Shown here: piece after piece, positions 33,526-46,939 of the stretch
Layout: each line of letters begins with the position of its first letter
How positions within the stretch are numbered: the first letter of the stretch is position 1
Assembly (NCBI RefSeq): GCF_004379255.2
Contig: NC_056049.1
Coordinates: forward strand, 17,592,063 to 17,656,062
Reading direction: 5' to 3'
From: Salvia splendens
Lineage: Eukaryota > Streptophyta > Magnoliopsida > Lamiales > Lamiaceae
DNA length: 64,000 nt
The notes under the pieces: generated by a model
What the model saw: the letters and a program-made list of their open reading frames with translations, nothing else
What the model was told of the DNA's origin: nothing
Database searches by the model: none
Position numbers and translations under genes: made by a program

Positions 33526-35255
33526 ATGGCTGTGGAAGAATTAGTTGAGCTTAAATTTAGGCTGGCTGATGGCAGTGATATTGGGCCAAGCAAGTATAGC
33601 TCTACCACAACTGTGATTTCTCTCAAAGAAAGGATTATTTCACAGTGGCCTAAAGGTTTATTATGAATTCCAAATCTCTTCTTGTAATTGTGTTTTTCAG
33701 CTGTTCTTTGGTGGCTAACTAGGGTTCCTTGATCTCTTTTGATAACTGTGTGTTTTGAGGTTTGTTGGAGCTTTATGGGCAGTGCTGAATTATTGTGTGT
33801 TATTTTATTTGAGTCTAATGCATCTTGTTCTGTTTAATTGTTGTATATATTACACCTTTGTATTGAGATTCATTTGCCTTTTGTTTCTTTAGCTTGTTTT
33901 AGGAGAAATGCTGAAGCTATTTATGGATTTCTGTATTAGGATATCTGAGCACAGTAACAAAGAAATGCATAACCTTTCGCCTGATCTCCCTGATTTTACT
34001 TGCACGTTGGGTGGATCTGTACCACGTTGTAAAATTTTTGGACTTGTTTCAGTTAACTTCACAGTAGAAACTAGATTTCGTGTTCGATACAACTGTTATT
34101 AGCTGCTATGGAAAATATTCTTACTAGTGATTATTATGTAGATACAACTTGTATGCTGTGAAGTTGATTAGTTAATAGGGTTTCGCGTGCCTCTCATGGT
34201 TGTTCAAGAAGCGTGACAGTTTTAGTTTCAGTTTTAGAGTCCCACTGATTAAGCCATATGATGCATATATATGGTTCTTGTTCAAATTCTTTCCCTTACA
34301 AGGGAATGGAAAATCAGTTGTAGGAAGCCATTGTACTCTCTGTCGGGTATAAAGCATATTTCCGAACTGCTTCGTTGAATATAATTTAGAAAGGATTTCA
34401 GAAAGCACATTCTTAGCTCTTGATGCACCTCAATGTTCCAGGCTAATGAGTAGCAACTTATACAAAATGAAGCATAAAGTTCAACTGAATAAATGTATGA
34501 TCAATGTAGACTAATTTGTGTTTTATTGTTTCTGTCGTTAGCTGATCTACTCTTCCGTAAAAAAGATGTGATATTGCCAATAACAGTGCTGTCTATGTGT
34601 TTGTCATGGAAATATTCTTGTTATACAATCATCCATCCTCATACAGACACTTTGATATTGCAGATAAAGAAAATGGACCTAAATCTGTAAATGATATAAA
34701 GCTCATTAACGCTGGAAAGATACTAGAAAACAACAGAACACTTGCTGAATCACGAACTCCTCTAAGTGAGGTTCCTGGAGGCGTCATCACAATGCTTGTG
34801 GTAGTGCGTCCTCAGCTTCCGGACAAACACAGTGGTAACTAACTATGTCCTAACATTGTCTATTGCATGCTTCATCTGTAGGATGTGTTCTCGTAGTAAA
34901 CTTATGAAACACGCTAGTTCCAGGATTTTTTAAATTAGCATGGAAGGCACGGCACCTCTGCATGAAAAACATACTGCAATTTGTTTTGATTTCTATGGTA
35001 AATTTGTTCTCCAAGAGTTTGTAGGAGATTAAATCGCGTCCATCTGTACTTATAAACCTGATTATTGACATGATTTTCCCACCTATACATATCAGCACTT
35101 GTTGCGGTCATTGATGTCGTTGTTTGCTTTAACACACGTAGCTCGATAAACTGCCCATAAACCTAGCTTGGTTGCTGATAAATACTGTATTTGCCTCAGA
35201 TAAATTGCAGGATGAATCCCAGAAAAAGGTTGGATGCTCGTGCTCAATCTTGTAA
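33526..35255 (+). CDS. MUB: Membrane-anchored ubiquitin-fold protein (MUB)
   Basis: MUB proteins are small ubiquitin-like proteins prenylated at the C-terminus and anchored at the plasma membrane, where they dock group VI ubiquitin-conjugating enzymes. Three exons join in phase: 33526-33655 (ends CCTAAAG|GT), 34664-34834 (begins after TTGCAG) and 35200-35255 (begins after GCCTCAG). The protein is 118 residues, the usual MUB length. Exon 1 carries LVELKFRLADGSDIGP and ERIISQWPK. Exon 2 carries DKENGPKSVNDIKLINAGKI and GGVITMLVVVRPQ. Exon 3 ends KKVGCSCSIL, a CaaX box with final Leu that suggests geranylgeranylation; the upstream Cys may be palmitoylated. No stops or frame breaks are seen. It is the clearest functional gene in the window. 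Confidence 0.93.
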
Positions 35256-36208
35256 CGTATTTAGCAGAGCCACAACAACGTCGTTTTGCATTGCAGGTTG
35301 CTGAACTACATTTACATGCATTTTACGTGTTCTACAGATTTATGAGTTCAGTTTCCGGTAAGCTGTACAATCCATATCGAAAAAAACTCAGTTTTTTCAT
35401 AACACAATTAAGGATGAATATATATATATATGTATGTCACTGGAATGAACCGTTTATAAAAGTAATTTGCTTTTGAAACAACACTTAAATTGTTCCCAAA
35501 TCAGAAAATGATTGAGAATTTGGCCAGGGAAATGGAGATTGTTTCCGGCCTCTCACCTGTTTGATACATTTGGCTTTGTATCTAAAGATTTGTTTGAAGT
35601 GTTTGATAAAAAGGCGAGTTTTGGTTACTATTTTGCCATTCACTTAGATTTTAATTGTTTATTATACATTCTTTCATTTTGAGAAGGTGTCTTTACCTCT
35701 TCTTGGTACAAAAGGTAAAAAAGTTAGTTATTTTTGTTCGGCTTTTGAATTTACCTTCTTTATTTGGATTCCATTACTTTTTAAAAAGGTATATTTAATT
35801 AAAAAAAATATCTTCTCAATATACCTTTCCCTTTAAAGCATTTCTAAATATATGAAGTTGTGGCAAGGCAAAGGTAGATATCTCCCACCACACTTCATCG
35901 CTTAATTCCTTAACATGCCATGCTTTGTGTTGAATCGATAGAATCATTACCTATAAACTCAACCATGAACCATGAACCATGAAAATAATCTCACTTGGGC
36001 TTTTGTTGGCGCCAAGGATAACTTTCCTACATACCAAACTGCAGTGTTTCACCTGCAAATATAGCTTTTCAGAGCTATTCTTTATCATAAAAAATACTAA
36101 CAGAAGCTACTAGTATAAGATAAGTAAGAAAAAATATCTAGTTATATTTAATTTATTTAATTTTCAATAACAAAATCAATCAAAAGGTGTGAAAGGAGGT
36201 GCGAAATA
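35256..36208. other. MUB 3' flank and intergenic DNA
   Basis: No further coding signal. Probable 3' UTR in the first few hundred bases; the rest is AT-rich. Confidence 0.5.
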
Positions 36209-36379
36209 CCCTCCGTCCTATAGAAAGAGGCTGATTTTTTTTTTGTCCAATATAAATAGTCCATATTCATTTATGACGACATTATTTCAACAAATTTTTT
36301 TACTCATCTCCTACTTTATCAATTACGTATTAAAACTTGTGTTATCTCCAATTAGTCTGTTTCTACAGGACAGTTGGAG
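36209..36379. mobile_element. Stowaway-like MITE (171 bp)
   Basis: CCCTCCGTCCTATAGAAA after TA at the left. The complement of CTCCAACTGTCCTGTAGAAA before TA (36380-36381) at the right. Confidence 0.75.
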
Positions 36380-36412
36380 TATGTATTTTATATTAATGTA
36401 TTTACAATCATA

Positions 36413-36676
36413 CTCTCTCCGTTCGCCATTAAATGTCTCATTTTTTCTTTTTAGTCCGTCCGCTAATAAATGTCTCATTTCACTTTTTACTATATCTGGT
36501 AAGTGGACCCTACATTCCACTAACTCATTTCACTCCTATTTTATTATAAAACTAATATATATAAGTAGGTCATACGTTCCACTAACTTTTCTACCCACTT
36601 TACTACATAAAATCAAACAATTTCTTAAAATCCATGCCAGTCAAATATGGGACATTTAATCATGGACGGAGGGGGG
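36413..36676. mobile_element. Stowaway-like MITE (264 bp)
   Basis: CTCTCTCCGTTCGCCATTAA after TA. The right end GACGGAGGGGGG is followed by TA (36677-36678). It is the same subfamily as 49242-49497 (words gtaagtggaccctacattccac, ttccactaact). The 156-codon open frame across both MITEs is not a gene. Confidence 0.8.
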
Positions 36677-36678
36677 TA

Positions 36679-37508
36679 TTTTATTATCTGTATACCATTA
36701 TCCAATTGTTAGTTTAGGAAACATACTAAATAAAAATTAGAAAAACTATATAATGAAGAAAGATAAAGAAAAAAGATGCCGATCAGAAATAATAATTGTG
36801 ACCGAAAGTCGGAGAAAACTTGATTTATTTTATATAAATCAATTATAGAATGTAACGATTTTTTTAAATATTTTTAGGCAATTGCATTTTATCAATTATA
36901 ATGAGTACATCAATAACATTTTTTATTCCTTTTCTTAAATCACTCAATGCTTACTTTAAGTTTTGAACTTTTGACGTTCATTGGCCTTCCCAATTTAATT
37001 ATTTGAGTTGAAAGGAGTTTTTAATATAACAAACATTAGAGATTGATTATTTCTTTAGTAAAATTGTGGTTTCTCCAAATAAAAAATAATATTTTCACAA
37101 TAATAACAATAATAACAACTCATGTCTTATGTTATCAATAATATGATGTGGTTTCTCATCCCACATCAATCCTAAGAAGCAATGGAAAAGAAAGAGTAAA
37201 TAAAAGGGTAGAGAAAGAGTTATTGTAATATATATTATACATTATAAATTATATACTGGACCGTTTATTTGAGGTTTAAATACCTTATGATATAATTTGT
37301 ATTTATGATATTGGTTTTAAAATTTTAAATTTAATTTTAATATAAGTTCAGTTAAACGGTTAATTGACTAATAGGGCAGTTATAATTGGTCGGTTAATCA
37401 AAGTAACTGTCTACCAACCATACCGGTTTTGGTTCTGATTTCAATGCTTTTTTGCTGTCAGTTAACCAATAAATCGGTTCGGTTAGTAACCGAAATGACT
37501 GATTAACT
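36679..37508. other. AT-rich intergenic DNA
   Basis: No gene. 37330-37500 contains several ggttaa/cggttcggtta words, resembling the AACCG-rich edge of a hAT element cut by the LTR element that starts at 37509. Confidence 0.5.
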
Positions 37509-40500
37509 TGTCACGACCGCATTTTCTAAGGATAGAAAATATGGTTGATCGCGACTAGGGGAGGATTAAAGAAGCGGGGAAGAAAGGGGAAAATCAACAC
37601 AACTCAACCACAACCCGAAACAAATGGGAATAGCTCGAAATAAATCAGAGTTTTGAACAAAATAGACTTGAGTCTTTTAAGATGCACAACGGAAGCAAAT
37701 GAACGCGGTTCCATGTATGAAGACATGAACCTCCGAGAGTCAAAATCTGACTGAAGTAAGTGTCTTGTCTCAATAGCACTTCCTCCACCACTTCGCTGCT
37801 CAACCTGCACATTTAGAAATATATGCAGGGCTGAGTACAAAAAGTACTCAGTGAACACATTGCCGAAAATTACACATATACATTTGAAAATATTGTCAAG
37901 CCATCATCACAGTAACACTCGGGGGTGTTATTGAAAATGCCCGAGCTTACTAAAAATATTCACATTGGACTGCAGTCCCTTTTTCCTGTACTTAGCCATA
38001 TCTGATCACATTGTGCCGTTGAGATGGTGTTCTCACACGGTCACCTTCCCTGCCCATCATGTCAGAGGTTTCCATGTACCGGGAAGGTGGCCACCTTCCA
38101 CGGTCATCTTCTCTGCCGTTCACGGTCAGAGGTTCCAAGTAGGGACACCACCCTACTAGGACTCAAAATCGAATCGATTCACATATATCATCTTTCATAA
38201 TTCACTTGGCCTTAGCCAAACAGATAGGCATCATACACAAAACATTTATGGTAAGACAACATCTTTAAAAATCATGAACATGTGTTCGTGTTTTCACAAA
38301 ATACGATTTGTATTTGTCGTATAAGAAAGCTCACCTTGGTCGTTTAGATTCCTTAACTTGAATTTTCCTGACTCCACCCTTAACTCACGGAGATAGCCTT
38401 TTGAAAACAAACAACGTACTAATAAGACTCGAGAAATTCACATACTTATAGGAATGCATGCCCCTACTTTATTTCTTTTATCATTTGTCCACCGTTAGAA
38501 AAATTTTAGAAACTTGCATATTAATTAAATTGAAAAATTTAATTAATAGCACTTCTTTATTAAACTTAATTATTTATGTGACTTGAGAATTTCGGCTCTC
38601 TCTTTCTTTCCATTTCCTTAGCGGCCGCCCGAGGCGTCACGGGGCGATGCCGGTCGGCCGCTTACGCCCATAATTCCTCCGTTAGCTCCTCGTATTTTTC
38701 CATCATAATATCGAACAAAAATCCCAAAATTATATAAGCGCTTAACCAAATTATCGCAAGTATTTCCCCTCGCCCTTACATTTATTTCGAAACTTTGGGT
38801 AAATTATTTGTACATCGAATTATTCTGAGAATTAATTAAACAATTCCCCACAATTAATTTAATTACCAACTCAAAGATTTATTTAATTATCGGCCCAAAC
38901 TAAAATATCACCATCCACCTTATTTCTCCAATTCAAAATTTGTTAGTCCAATTCCTTTAAAGAAAAACCAAGGTTCAATCTCTTTTTCTTTTGTTTAAAA
39001 AAAACAAAAAGGCCCAAAAGATAAGTGAATTTCGAAATCGGGCCTTCGTTCAATTATTTACTTATTTACTGGAGCCCCAATTATTAGAAGAATTGGGCTC
39101 AAATTATATACTCCACTCCTTAGTCCAAACAAACTAAAATGCTAGCCCTAAATCATTAAATTCTTTAGCCCAATTTAAAGAAAAACTAGCCCCACCCATA
39201 AAGCCCAATTTTAAAAACACTAAGTTAAAAACATAGCTCTTCTCCTTCCTCCCTCATTCACCAAAATGCACAGCCTCCTCCCTCTCACACCTTGCTGCCG
39301 CCGTCGCCAGCCTCCCTCCATGCCACCGTCGTGCCACCGCCACCTCCGGCGGTGGTCCTTCCTCCCCCTCATCTCTCTTCCTCCCTTCTCTCCCTCTTTC
39401 TCTCTCTTCCTCTCAAGCCTCACGCCGCCGCCGCTGCTGTACGCGCGGCGGCTCGCCGTCGCGGCCTCCACCTCCCTCTCTCGATTTCCACCGCCATCAC
39501 ATCATCGCTGCTCCACCGCCTCAGCCCCCCTCTCTCGATTTCCACCGCCATCACATCATCGCTACTCCCTTTCTTAATTTATGCTTACCTTGGTTGTAGG
39601 ACTTGGATTATGTATTTTATATGAATTTGGTGATCCTTGAACAATTATCTTGCTACTTATCTTGCTACTTGAGATTTGATGGTGAAACATGGTGTTAAAC
39701 TTGCTGTGTATTCTTGATTTCTGAATTGGGCAGATTCTAATTTCTCTTTTGATATGCGTATGCTTGTTCGTATGTGCAACAAAGCAAAGGTTTGTTGTTT
39801 ACCTGTTTATGTGAAAGTGAAAAGTTGTTGGATGGTAGTGTTTGACTCTACAATTGTGTGAAATTCTCCTTCCTCAAACTCCTCTATCAACGTTGGCTTG
39901 GCGTGTAGACAACTTAGGATGGAATTGATGGTGATGTGTGTGTGTGGGAAAGAAAAAATGATTGTATATCTATATATACAATATACAAAAAGTGGCATTG
40001 AAAGTGACGTGTAGCAAGTTGGTGTAGCAAGTTCTTATCTCCAATTTATTCTCCTTGACATCAAGAGTGGATAGATATGATACGATTTCTTCTGCCATTC
40101 AATTAATGCAGCATTTAATGCTGTGCTGAAAAAAAACGATTCTATGTATCTGCCCTCTATCTCTCTCTCTTTTTTATTTTATTTTATTTGTTTATTAAAT
40201 TTTATTATTTGTATATTTATTTACTTATTTATTTAATTTGGTATAGGAAAAAAAAATCCAGCTTAAGCTCGTGGCTTTGGTGTAGGAAAACAAATAACAT
40301 CCATAGCCTTCTCTGATGATGTACCAGGCTTTCTTGGAGTGCGAGCACGACCGTTGCACGGGCTGCGTGAACTTTTCTCTAATTGTAATAGATAAGGATT
40401 TGATAAATTTGTATAATAGTAATTTAGCGGACTTCGGAGATATGCCGGACTTTATAACTTTTTATTTGGTGTTATTTATTTATTTTTTTTTTGAAATATT

Positions 40501-40646
40501 CGTTCGAGAACGAAGCAACGATTATTTATAATTCCAAGATCAATTATTATACATGGAGATGGCAGATTTCGAATACTACAACGATCACTTATTATTTATC
40601 TTTAGGCTAATAATAATAATGAGGTATGAAAGTTCGGGTTGTTACA
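37509..40646 (-). repeat. 3' LTR of the LARD-like element (3138 bp)
   Basis: Identical in outline to 43334-46934, but it lacks one copy of a 175-bp duplication and about 300 bases of the GC-rich block. In place of the latter it has a 54-bp tandem repeat (39483 and 39537). Confidence 0.92.
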
Positions 40647-40659
40647 TTCTACCCCTCTT
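40647..40659 (-). other. Polypurine tract
   Basis: The minus strand reads AAGAGGGGTAGAA directly before the 3' LTR start TGTAACAACC. Confidence 0.8.
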
Positions 40660-40692
40660 AAAAGAAATTTCGTCCCGAAATTTAGGAAGTAT

Positions 40693-40752
40693 TTAGACAA
40701 AAAGCTCGGGATATCTCTCCTTCATTTTCTTTTCTAGCTCCCATGTTGATTC
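40693..40752 (-). pseudogene. Last codons of a chromovirus-type pol
   Basis: The minus strand reads ESTWELEKKMKERYPELFV and a stop, about 50 bases before the 3' LTR. Chromoviral pol proteins end in a chromodomain with EATWExExxMrxxYPxLF at this place. Sequence just upstream has lost the frame. It is the only recognisable coding relic of the interior and shows the parent family. Confidence 0.65.
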
Positions 40753-43318
40753 TTCCTATCTGTGGTTCAATGTCTTGCCTCCCATGAGGGTCTCGGGCGA
40801 GGTAATATAGAGTTGATCTAACCGTTTTAACTTTGATATGAACTGAATTTGGGATTCCAAGAGAAATATTTGAATCGTTCTTGCTTTGTGTAGGCTCCAA
40901 GGTAGCCATGAAAATAAAACGATTATAATTATTTCAATTACGTGAGTGTTTGGTTCACCACAAACTTTCACCAGTTGCTTGCAACAAAGGTTTTTATGAA
41001 ATGCGAAGACTAGGCTCAATTGGGCTCATTATGCTAATTCCCAAAAAAGAAAAGATACAACTTCAAAGGGCTTGAGCTATACCCATAGAACTAGAAAATT
41101 TTATTGCGGGAAGAGCTTGCCAGATGGAATAAATTGCGAAAGTGAGGGTATGAGGAAGAGAATGTAGATGTCAATAATAGGTTGCCAATAATATTCCAAA
41201 TGGACAATCAAGTAGAAAAGTTTCAAGTATCCCTAGATGATAACAGAAAGGCATGAGATGGTTGGTTACAATTGGATTTGAAAAGAATAGGAATAACAAA
41301 CAATTGCATTTTGCTCAACAACACCGTGACAGAAGATCATATCAACGAAATTTTTAGAGTTTATAAGCAGTTCAAGGAAAACTAACTTATAAAGAGTGCA
41401 ACAAAAGGAAACTAGCCAAGGGAGAAGCAATGTGCCAGCTTTAACATAGAGCTTGCAGAAAAGCTCAAATCAAGAGATAACAGTCATATTGAATTCAGAA
41501 GATGAGAGTACTCATGTAAAACAAAGAGATTGTCGATAAGTATGTCTGAAAACACAAAGGGTCAAATTAAAAAGTTTAAGGTCTCACTAGATGGCTGCTA
41601 CAATATAGTAAGACTGAAAATGATTGGGCTCAAGTGAATTTGAGAGAAAGAAGAATAACAAGGAACTACCTTTTTGGGTCAACAATATCGTGATACTATA
41701 TCACGTTAATGAATTCACAAAGTTTATAACCAAATCACAGAAATTAACTAGTAGAGAAGACAACCAGAGCAAACTTGTTTGGGAAGGGAACAAATTACTT
41801 TAGACTTGGAGTTACCAAAGAGCTCAAAGCATGAGGGAATAATTATAGTGGGATTAAGAAGAGGTGGCTATTCTTTATAAATTAATGAGTGTCAGCAAGT
41901 ACATTTGAAAGCACTAAAGCTCTACTAATGATCTTTGAAGAATATATTATCATTGAAGAGACAATAGTTTAGGGAAACATGTTAATTCTGAAGGCTATAA
42001 ATAAAGCAGCTCCTAGTATAGGAGTTTGGTGGCAAGAATTCAGAGAGTCAATGTATTGCTTTTATACGGAACGAGTAAAGAAGGACCGTAGTCACTAGAG
42101 GTTATCAGAAAACATGAGGGAGCAAGCTCAAAACTGAAAGTGATTCACAACCTTGACATAGAAGAGGGAAAATAATGACACATTACCTTGCAAAGGAGGT
42201 CATTTAAGATCTTAATTCAACAAAAGTATTTTGATCAGGGGGATTCGAGAAAATGAAATTCATGGAAATCCAAGTGAGCGTTGCTGATGAATCTTCCTGG
42301 TTAACTACGATGGTGATACTCCGTTGTTTAACTATTTATAGAGGATGGTAAACGAGTTAGGAGAAACTTTGGTCACAAGCTACTTTCACCTTACTATCAC
42401 GTCAGATGACCATATGTGGGAATTATGACTCCTTGGTACTCTCGGTTCGTCAGAACGCTCATCCTCGTAACACGCCATTTCTGTTTACTTATTATTGTAA
42501 AGCTAAGTTCTTTGTTTACATTGTAATCATATTCTCTTGCTATGTATGTATACATCGCTTAGTTGGATCAAAGGTATGATCCTTTGGAGTGATTGGATTG
42601 TCCAGAAAGACAATGGCTAACCCAGATTATTCATGTCATTGGGACGTAGAAAATGACATCCAACCTCTATCACCTTTCTAGAAACATCGTTTTGTTCTAT
42701 GTTGGATTGTTTTTCTCGAAGTTTCTTTCTTATCGCTTCATTTTCTTTTCGTCGCACGGGAAAGCGAGAAATGTTATACTGTACTTCTAAGTTTGAGTTC
42801 ATATTGCGTTCTAGAAGGAATGCATATCTAAGTAATCTAAGTTCCTTGGAAATTTCGATTTTCCCTTACCAGCAACATGATTCAATGACTAACTCAAAAA
42901 AAAAGAGATATCATTTCACCAATTGGTACCAGACTCGTATACTTTATACTTTCATATTTCAGTATTTTTTTTTTCCATTCAGGGAAAGTTACTTCTTTTA
43001 TTCATACATTCGCAGTCTTTAGCCAAGAAAAGACATACTAACTCTTTCTTTAAGCATGCTACCAAATCAAGAAACATCAACTCTTTCTTTAAAATTCGTA
43101 TTTTCATCTGTTCACTCAAATTAACTACATGAGTTATTTCTCCATTTCAAACTTTTAAACATCTTAACTTTCTTTTGAAAAGAACAAGTTACCTTTTTCC
43201 TCATTGAGCGCGATTGGTGGGAGCGCTAAGAGCATTTTCATCGATTAGACAGTCTAGTGGAACAAGGCTAGACCAAAGATTTTCAAAGAAGACTCTCGGG
43301 TTCAGAGCTAGAAAGAAT
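40753..43318 (-). other. Non-coding interior of the LARD-like element
   Basis: About 2.6 kb with no frame longer than about 100 codons and no gag, RT or integrase motif on either strand. Confidence 0.75.
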
Positions 43319-43330
43319 GCTCTGATACCA
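43319..43330 (-). other. Primer-binding site (initiator tRNA-Met)
   Basis: The minus strand reads TGGTATCAGAGC three bases after the 5' LTR end, the standard priming site of chromoviruses and many Ty1/copia elements. Confidence 0.9.
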
Positions 43331-43333
43331 CTC

Positions 43334-46300
43334 TGTCACGACCGCATTTTCTAAGGATAGAAAACACGGTTGATCGCGACTAGGGGAGGATTAAAGAAGC
43401 GGGGAAGAAAGGGGAAAATCAACACAACTCAACCACAACCCGAAACAAATGGGAATAGCTCGAAATAAATCAGAGTTTTGAACAAAATAGACTTGAGTCT
43501 TTTAAGATGCACAACGGAAGCAAATGAACGCGGTTCCATGTATGAAGACATGAACCTCCGAGAGTCAAAATCTGACTGAAGTAAGTGTCTTGTCTCAATA
43601 GCACTTCCTCCACCACTTCGCTGCTCAACCTGCACATTTAGAAATATATGCAGGGCTGAGTACAAAAAGTACTCAGTGAACACATTGCCGAAAATTACAC
43701 ATATACATTTGAAAATATTGTCAAGCCATCATCACAGTAACACTCGGGGGTGTTATTGAAAATGCCCGAGCTTACTAAAAATATTCACATTGGACTGCAG
43801 TCCCTTTTTCCTGTACTTAGCCATATCTGATCACATTGTGCCGTTGAGATGGTGTTCTCACACGGTCACCTTCCCTGCCCATCATGTCAGAGGTTTCCAT
43901 GTACCGGGAAGGTGGCCACCTTCCACGGTCATCTTCTCTGCCGTTCACGGTCAGAGGTTCCAAGTAGGGACACCACCCTACTAGGACTCAAAATCGAATC
44001 GATTCACATATATCATCTTTCATAATTCACTTGGCCTTAGCCAAACAGATAGACATCATACACAAAACATTTATGGCAAGACAACATCTTTAAAAATCAT
44101 GAACATGTGTTCGTGTTTTCACAAAATACGATTTGTATTTGTCGTATAAGAAAGCTCACCTTGGTCGTTTAGATTCCTTAACTTGAATTTTCCTGACTCC
44201 ACCCTTAACTCACGGAGATAGCCTTTTGAAAATAAACAACGTACTAATAAGACTCGAGAAATTCACATACTTATAGGAATGCATGCCCCTACTTTATTTC
44301 TTTTATCATTTGTCCACCGTTAGAAAAATTTTAGAAACTTGCATATTAATTAAATTGAAAAATTTAATTAATAGCACTTCTTTATTAAACTTAATTATTT
44401 ATGTGACTTGAGAATTTCGGCTCTCTCTTTCTTTCCATTTCCTTAGCGGCCGCCCGAGGCGTCACGGGGCGATGCCGGTCGGCCGCTTACGCCCATAATT
44501 CCTCCGTTAGCTCCTCGTATTTTTCCATCATAATATCGAACAAAAATCCCAAAATTATATAAGCGCTTAACCAAATTATCGCAAGTATTTCCCCTCGCCC
44601 TTACATTTATTTCGAAACTTTGGGTAAATTATTTGTACATCGAATTATTCTGAGAATTAATTAAACAATTCCCCACAATTAATTTAATTACCAACTCAAA
44701 GATTTATTTAATTATCGGCCCAAACTAAAATATCACCATCCACCTTATTTCTCCAATTCAAAATTTGTTAGTCCAATTCCTTTAAAGAAAAACTTTGGGT
44801 AAATTATTTGTACATCGAATTATTCTGAGAATTAATTAAACAATTCCCCACAATTAATTTAATTACCAACTCAAAGATTTATTTAATTATCGGCCCAAAC
44901 TAAAATATCACCATCCACCTTATTTCTCCAATTCAAAATTTGTTAGTCCAATTCCTTTAAAGAAAAACGTTCAATCTCTTTTTCTTTTGTTTAAAAAAAA
45001 CAAAAAGGCCCAAAAGATAAGTGAATTTCGAAATCGGGCCTTCGTTCAATTATTTACTTATTTACTGGAGCCCCAATTATTAGAAGAATTGGGCTCAAAT
45101 TATATACTCCACTCCTTAGTCCAAACAAACTAAAATGCTAGCCCTAAATCATTAAATTCTTTAGCCCAATTTAAAGAAAAACTAGCCCCACCCATAAAGC
45201 CCAATTTTAAAAACACTAAGTTAAAAACACAGCTCTTCTCCTTCCTCCCTCATTCACCAAAATGCACAGCCTCCTCCCTCTCACACCTTGCTGCCGCCGC
45301 CGCCAGCCTCCCTCCATGCCGCCGTCGTGCCACCGCCACCTCCGGCGGTGGTCCTTCCTCCCCCTCATCTCTCTTCCTCCCTTCTCTCCCTCTTTCTCTC
45401 TCTTCCTCTCAAGCCTCACGCCGCCGCCGCTGCTGTACGCGCGGCGGCTCGCCGTCGCGGCCTCCACCTCCCTCTCTCGATTTCCACCGCCATCACATCA
45501 TCGCTGCTCCACCGCCTCAGCCCCCCTCTCTCCCGAATCTGCAGCCGCCGCCACTGTGCATGCACAGGCGGCGGCTTCGCCGGTTCTTCTCCACGCCTCG
45601 CGCTGCCGGAGTAGCTCCCCGAAGCCACCACAGTCGCCGCCTCCTCGCCGGATTCCCAAAAGGTGAGGATTGATTTATTGTTCTTTCCCCTTTTTTTCCA
45701 ATTTCTATAAATTTATAATCTTAGATCTAAAGTTTTGGAATTTAATTTGTGAAGGTTGTGATATTAGTGACGTATCGGGGTGTGGGGCTGTCCTCGTCGT
45801 CTCCGGGCTGCCAAAGACCCGTCGCCGAAAATCCGGCAGTTTCTTATTCTAGAGATAAGTTTCTTAATTTATGCTTACCTTGGTTGTAGGACTTGGATTA
45901 TGTATTTTATATGAATTTGGTGATCCTTGAACAATTATCTTGCTACTTATCTTGCTACTTGAGATTTGAAGGTGAAACATGGTGTTAAACTTGTTGTGTA
46001 TTCTTGATTTCTGAATTGGGCAGATTCTAATTTCTCTTTTGATATGCGTATGCTTGTTCGTATGTGCAACAAAGCAAAGGTTTGTTGTTTACCTGTTTAT
46101 GTGGAAGTGAAAAGTTGTTGGATGGTAGTGTTTGACTCTACAATTGTGTGAAATTCTCCTTCCTCAAACTCCTCTATCAACGTTGGCTTGGCGTGTAGAC
46201 AACTTAGGATGGAATTGATGGTGATGTGTGTGTGTGGGAAAGAAAAAATGATTGTATATCTATATATACAATATACAAAAAGTGGCATTGAAAGTGACGT

Positions 46301-46934
46301 GTAGCAAGTTGGTGTAGCAAGTTCTTATCTCCAATTTATTCTCCTTGACATCAAGAGGGGATAGATATGATACGATTTCTTCTGCCATTCAATTAATGCA
46401 GCATTTAATGCTGTGCTGAAAAAAAACGATTCTATGTATCTGCCCTCTATCTCTCTCTCTTTTTTATTTTATTTTATTTGTTTATTAAATTTTATTATTT
46501 GTATATTTATTTACTTATTTATTTAATTTGGTATAGGAAAAAAAAATCAAGCTTAAGCTCGTGGCTTTGGTGTAGGAAAACAAATAACATCCATAGCCTT
46601 CTCTGATGATGTACCAGGCTTTCTTGGAGTGCGAGCACGACCGTTGCACGGGCTGCGTGAACTTTTCTCTAATTGTAATAGATAAGGATTTGATAAATTT
46701 GTATAATAGTAATTTAGCGGACTTCGGAGATATGCCGGACTTTATAACTTTTTATTTGGTGTTATTTATTTTTTTTTTTTGAAATATTCGTTCGAGAACG
46801 AAGCAACGATTATTTATAATTCCAAGATCAATTATTATACATGGAGATGGCAGATTTCGAATACTACAACGATCACTTATTATTTATCTTTAGGCTAATA
46901 ATAATAATGAGGTATGAAAGTTCGGGTTGTTACA
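43334..46934 (-). repeat. 5' LTR of the LARD-like element (3601 bp)
   Basis: Full-length copy with a GC-rich block at 45240-45665 and a 175-bp tandem duplication. ORFs of 80-134 codons in the GC-rich block occur on both strands and are not conserved in the other LTR. Confidence 0.92.
44618..44967. repeat. 175-bp tandem duplication in one LTR only
   Basis: 44618-44792 is repeated as 44793-44967 with hardly any change. The other LTR has a single copy. It therefore arose after insertion, or during the last reverse transcription. Confidence 0.85.
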
Positions 46935-46939
46935 TAACT

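Larger units (their letters stand above)
37509..46934 (-). mobile_element. Large non-autonomous LTR element (LARD-like), chromovirus derivative
   Basis: Two long LTRs (37509-40646 and 43334-46934) enclose only 2.7 kb. A perfect 5-bp duplication TAACT flanks the element (37504-37508, 46935-46939). On the minus strand the LTR begins TGTAACAACCCGAAC and ends GCGGTCGTGACA. A tRNA-iMet primer-binding site follows the 5' LTR (43334-46934), and a purine tract AAGAGGGGTAGAA precedes the 3' LTR. The interior holds no gag, protease, RT or integrase, only the last codons of a chromovirus-like pol. Aside from indels the LTRs are nearly identical, so the insertion is young and was mobilised by another element. 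Confidence 0.93.

Noticed and set aside
36189..36659. 156-codon plus-strand frame
   Set aside because: It runs across two MITEs and is Phe/Ser/Ile-rich because of their pyrimidine-rich strands.
39220..39624. GC-rich open frames that look like a first exon
   Set aside because: They lie in an LTR, differ by indels in the partner LTR (45216-45666), and are open on both strands.
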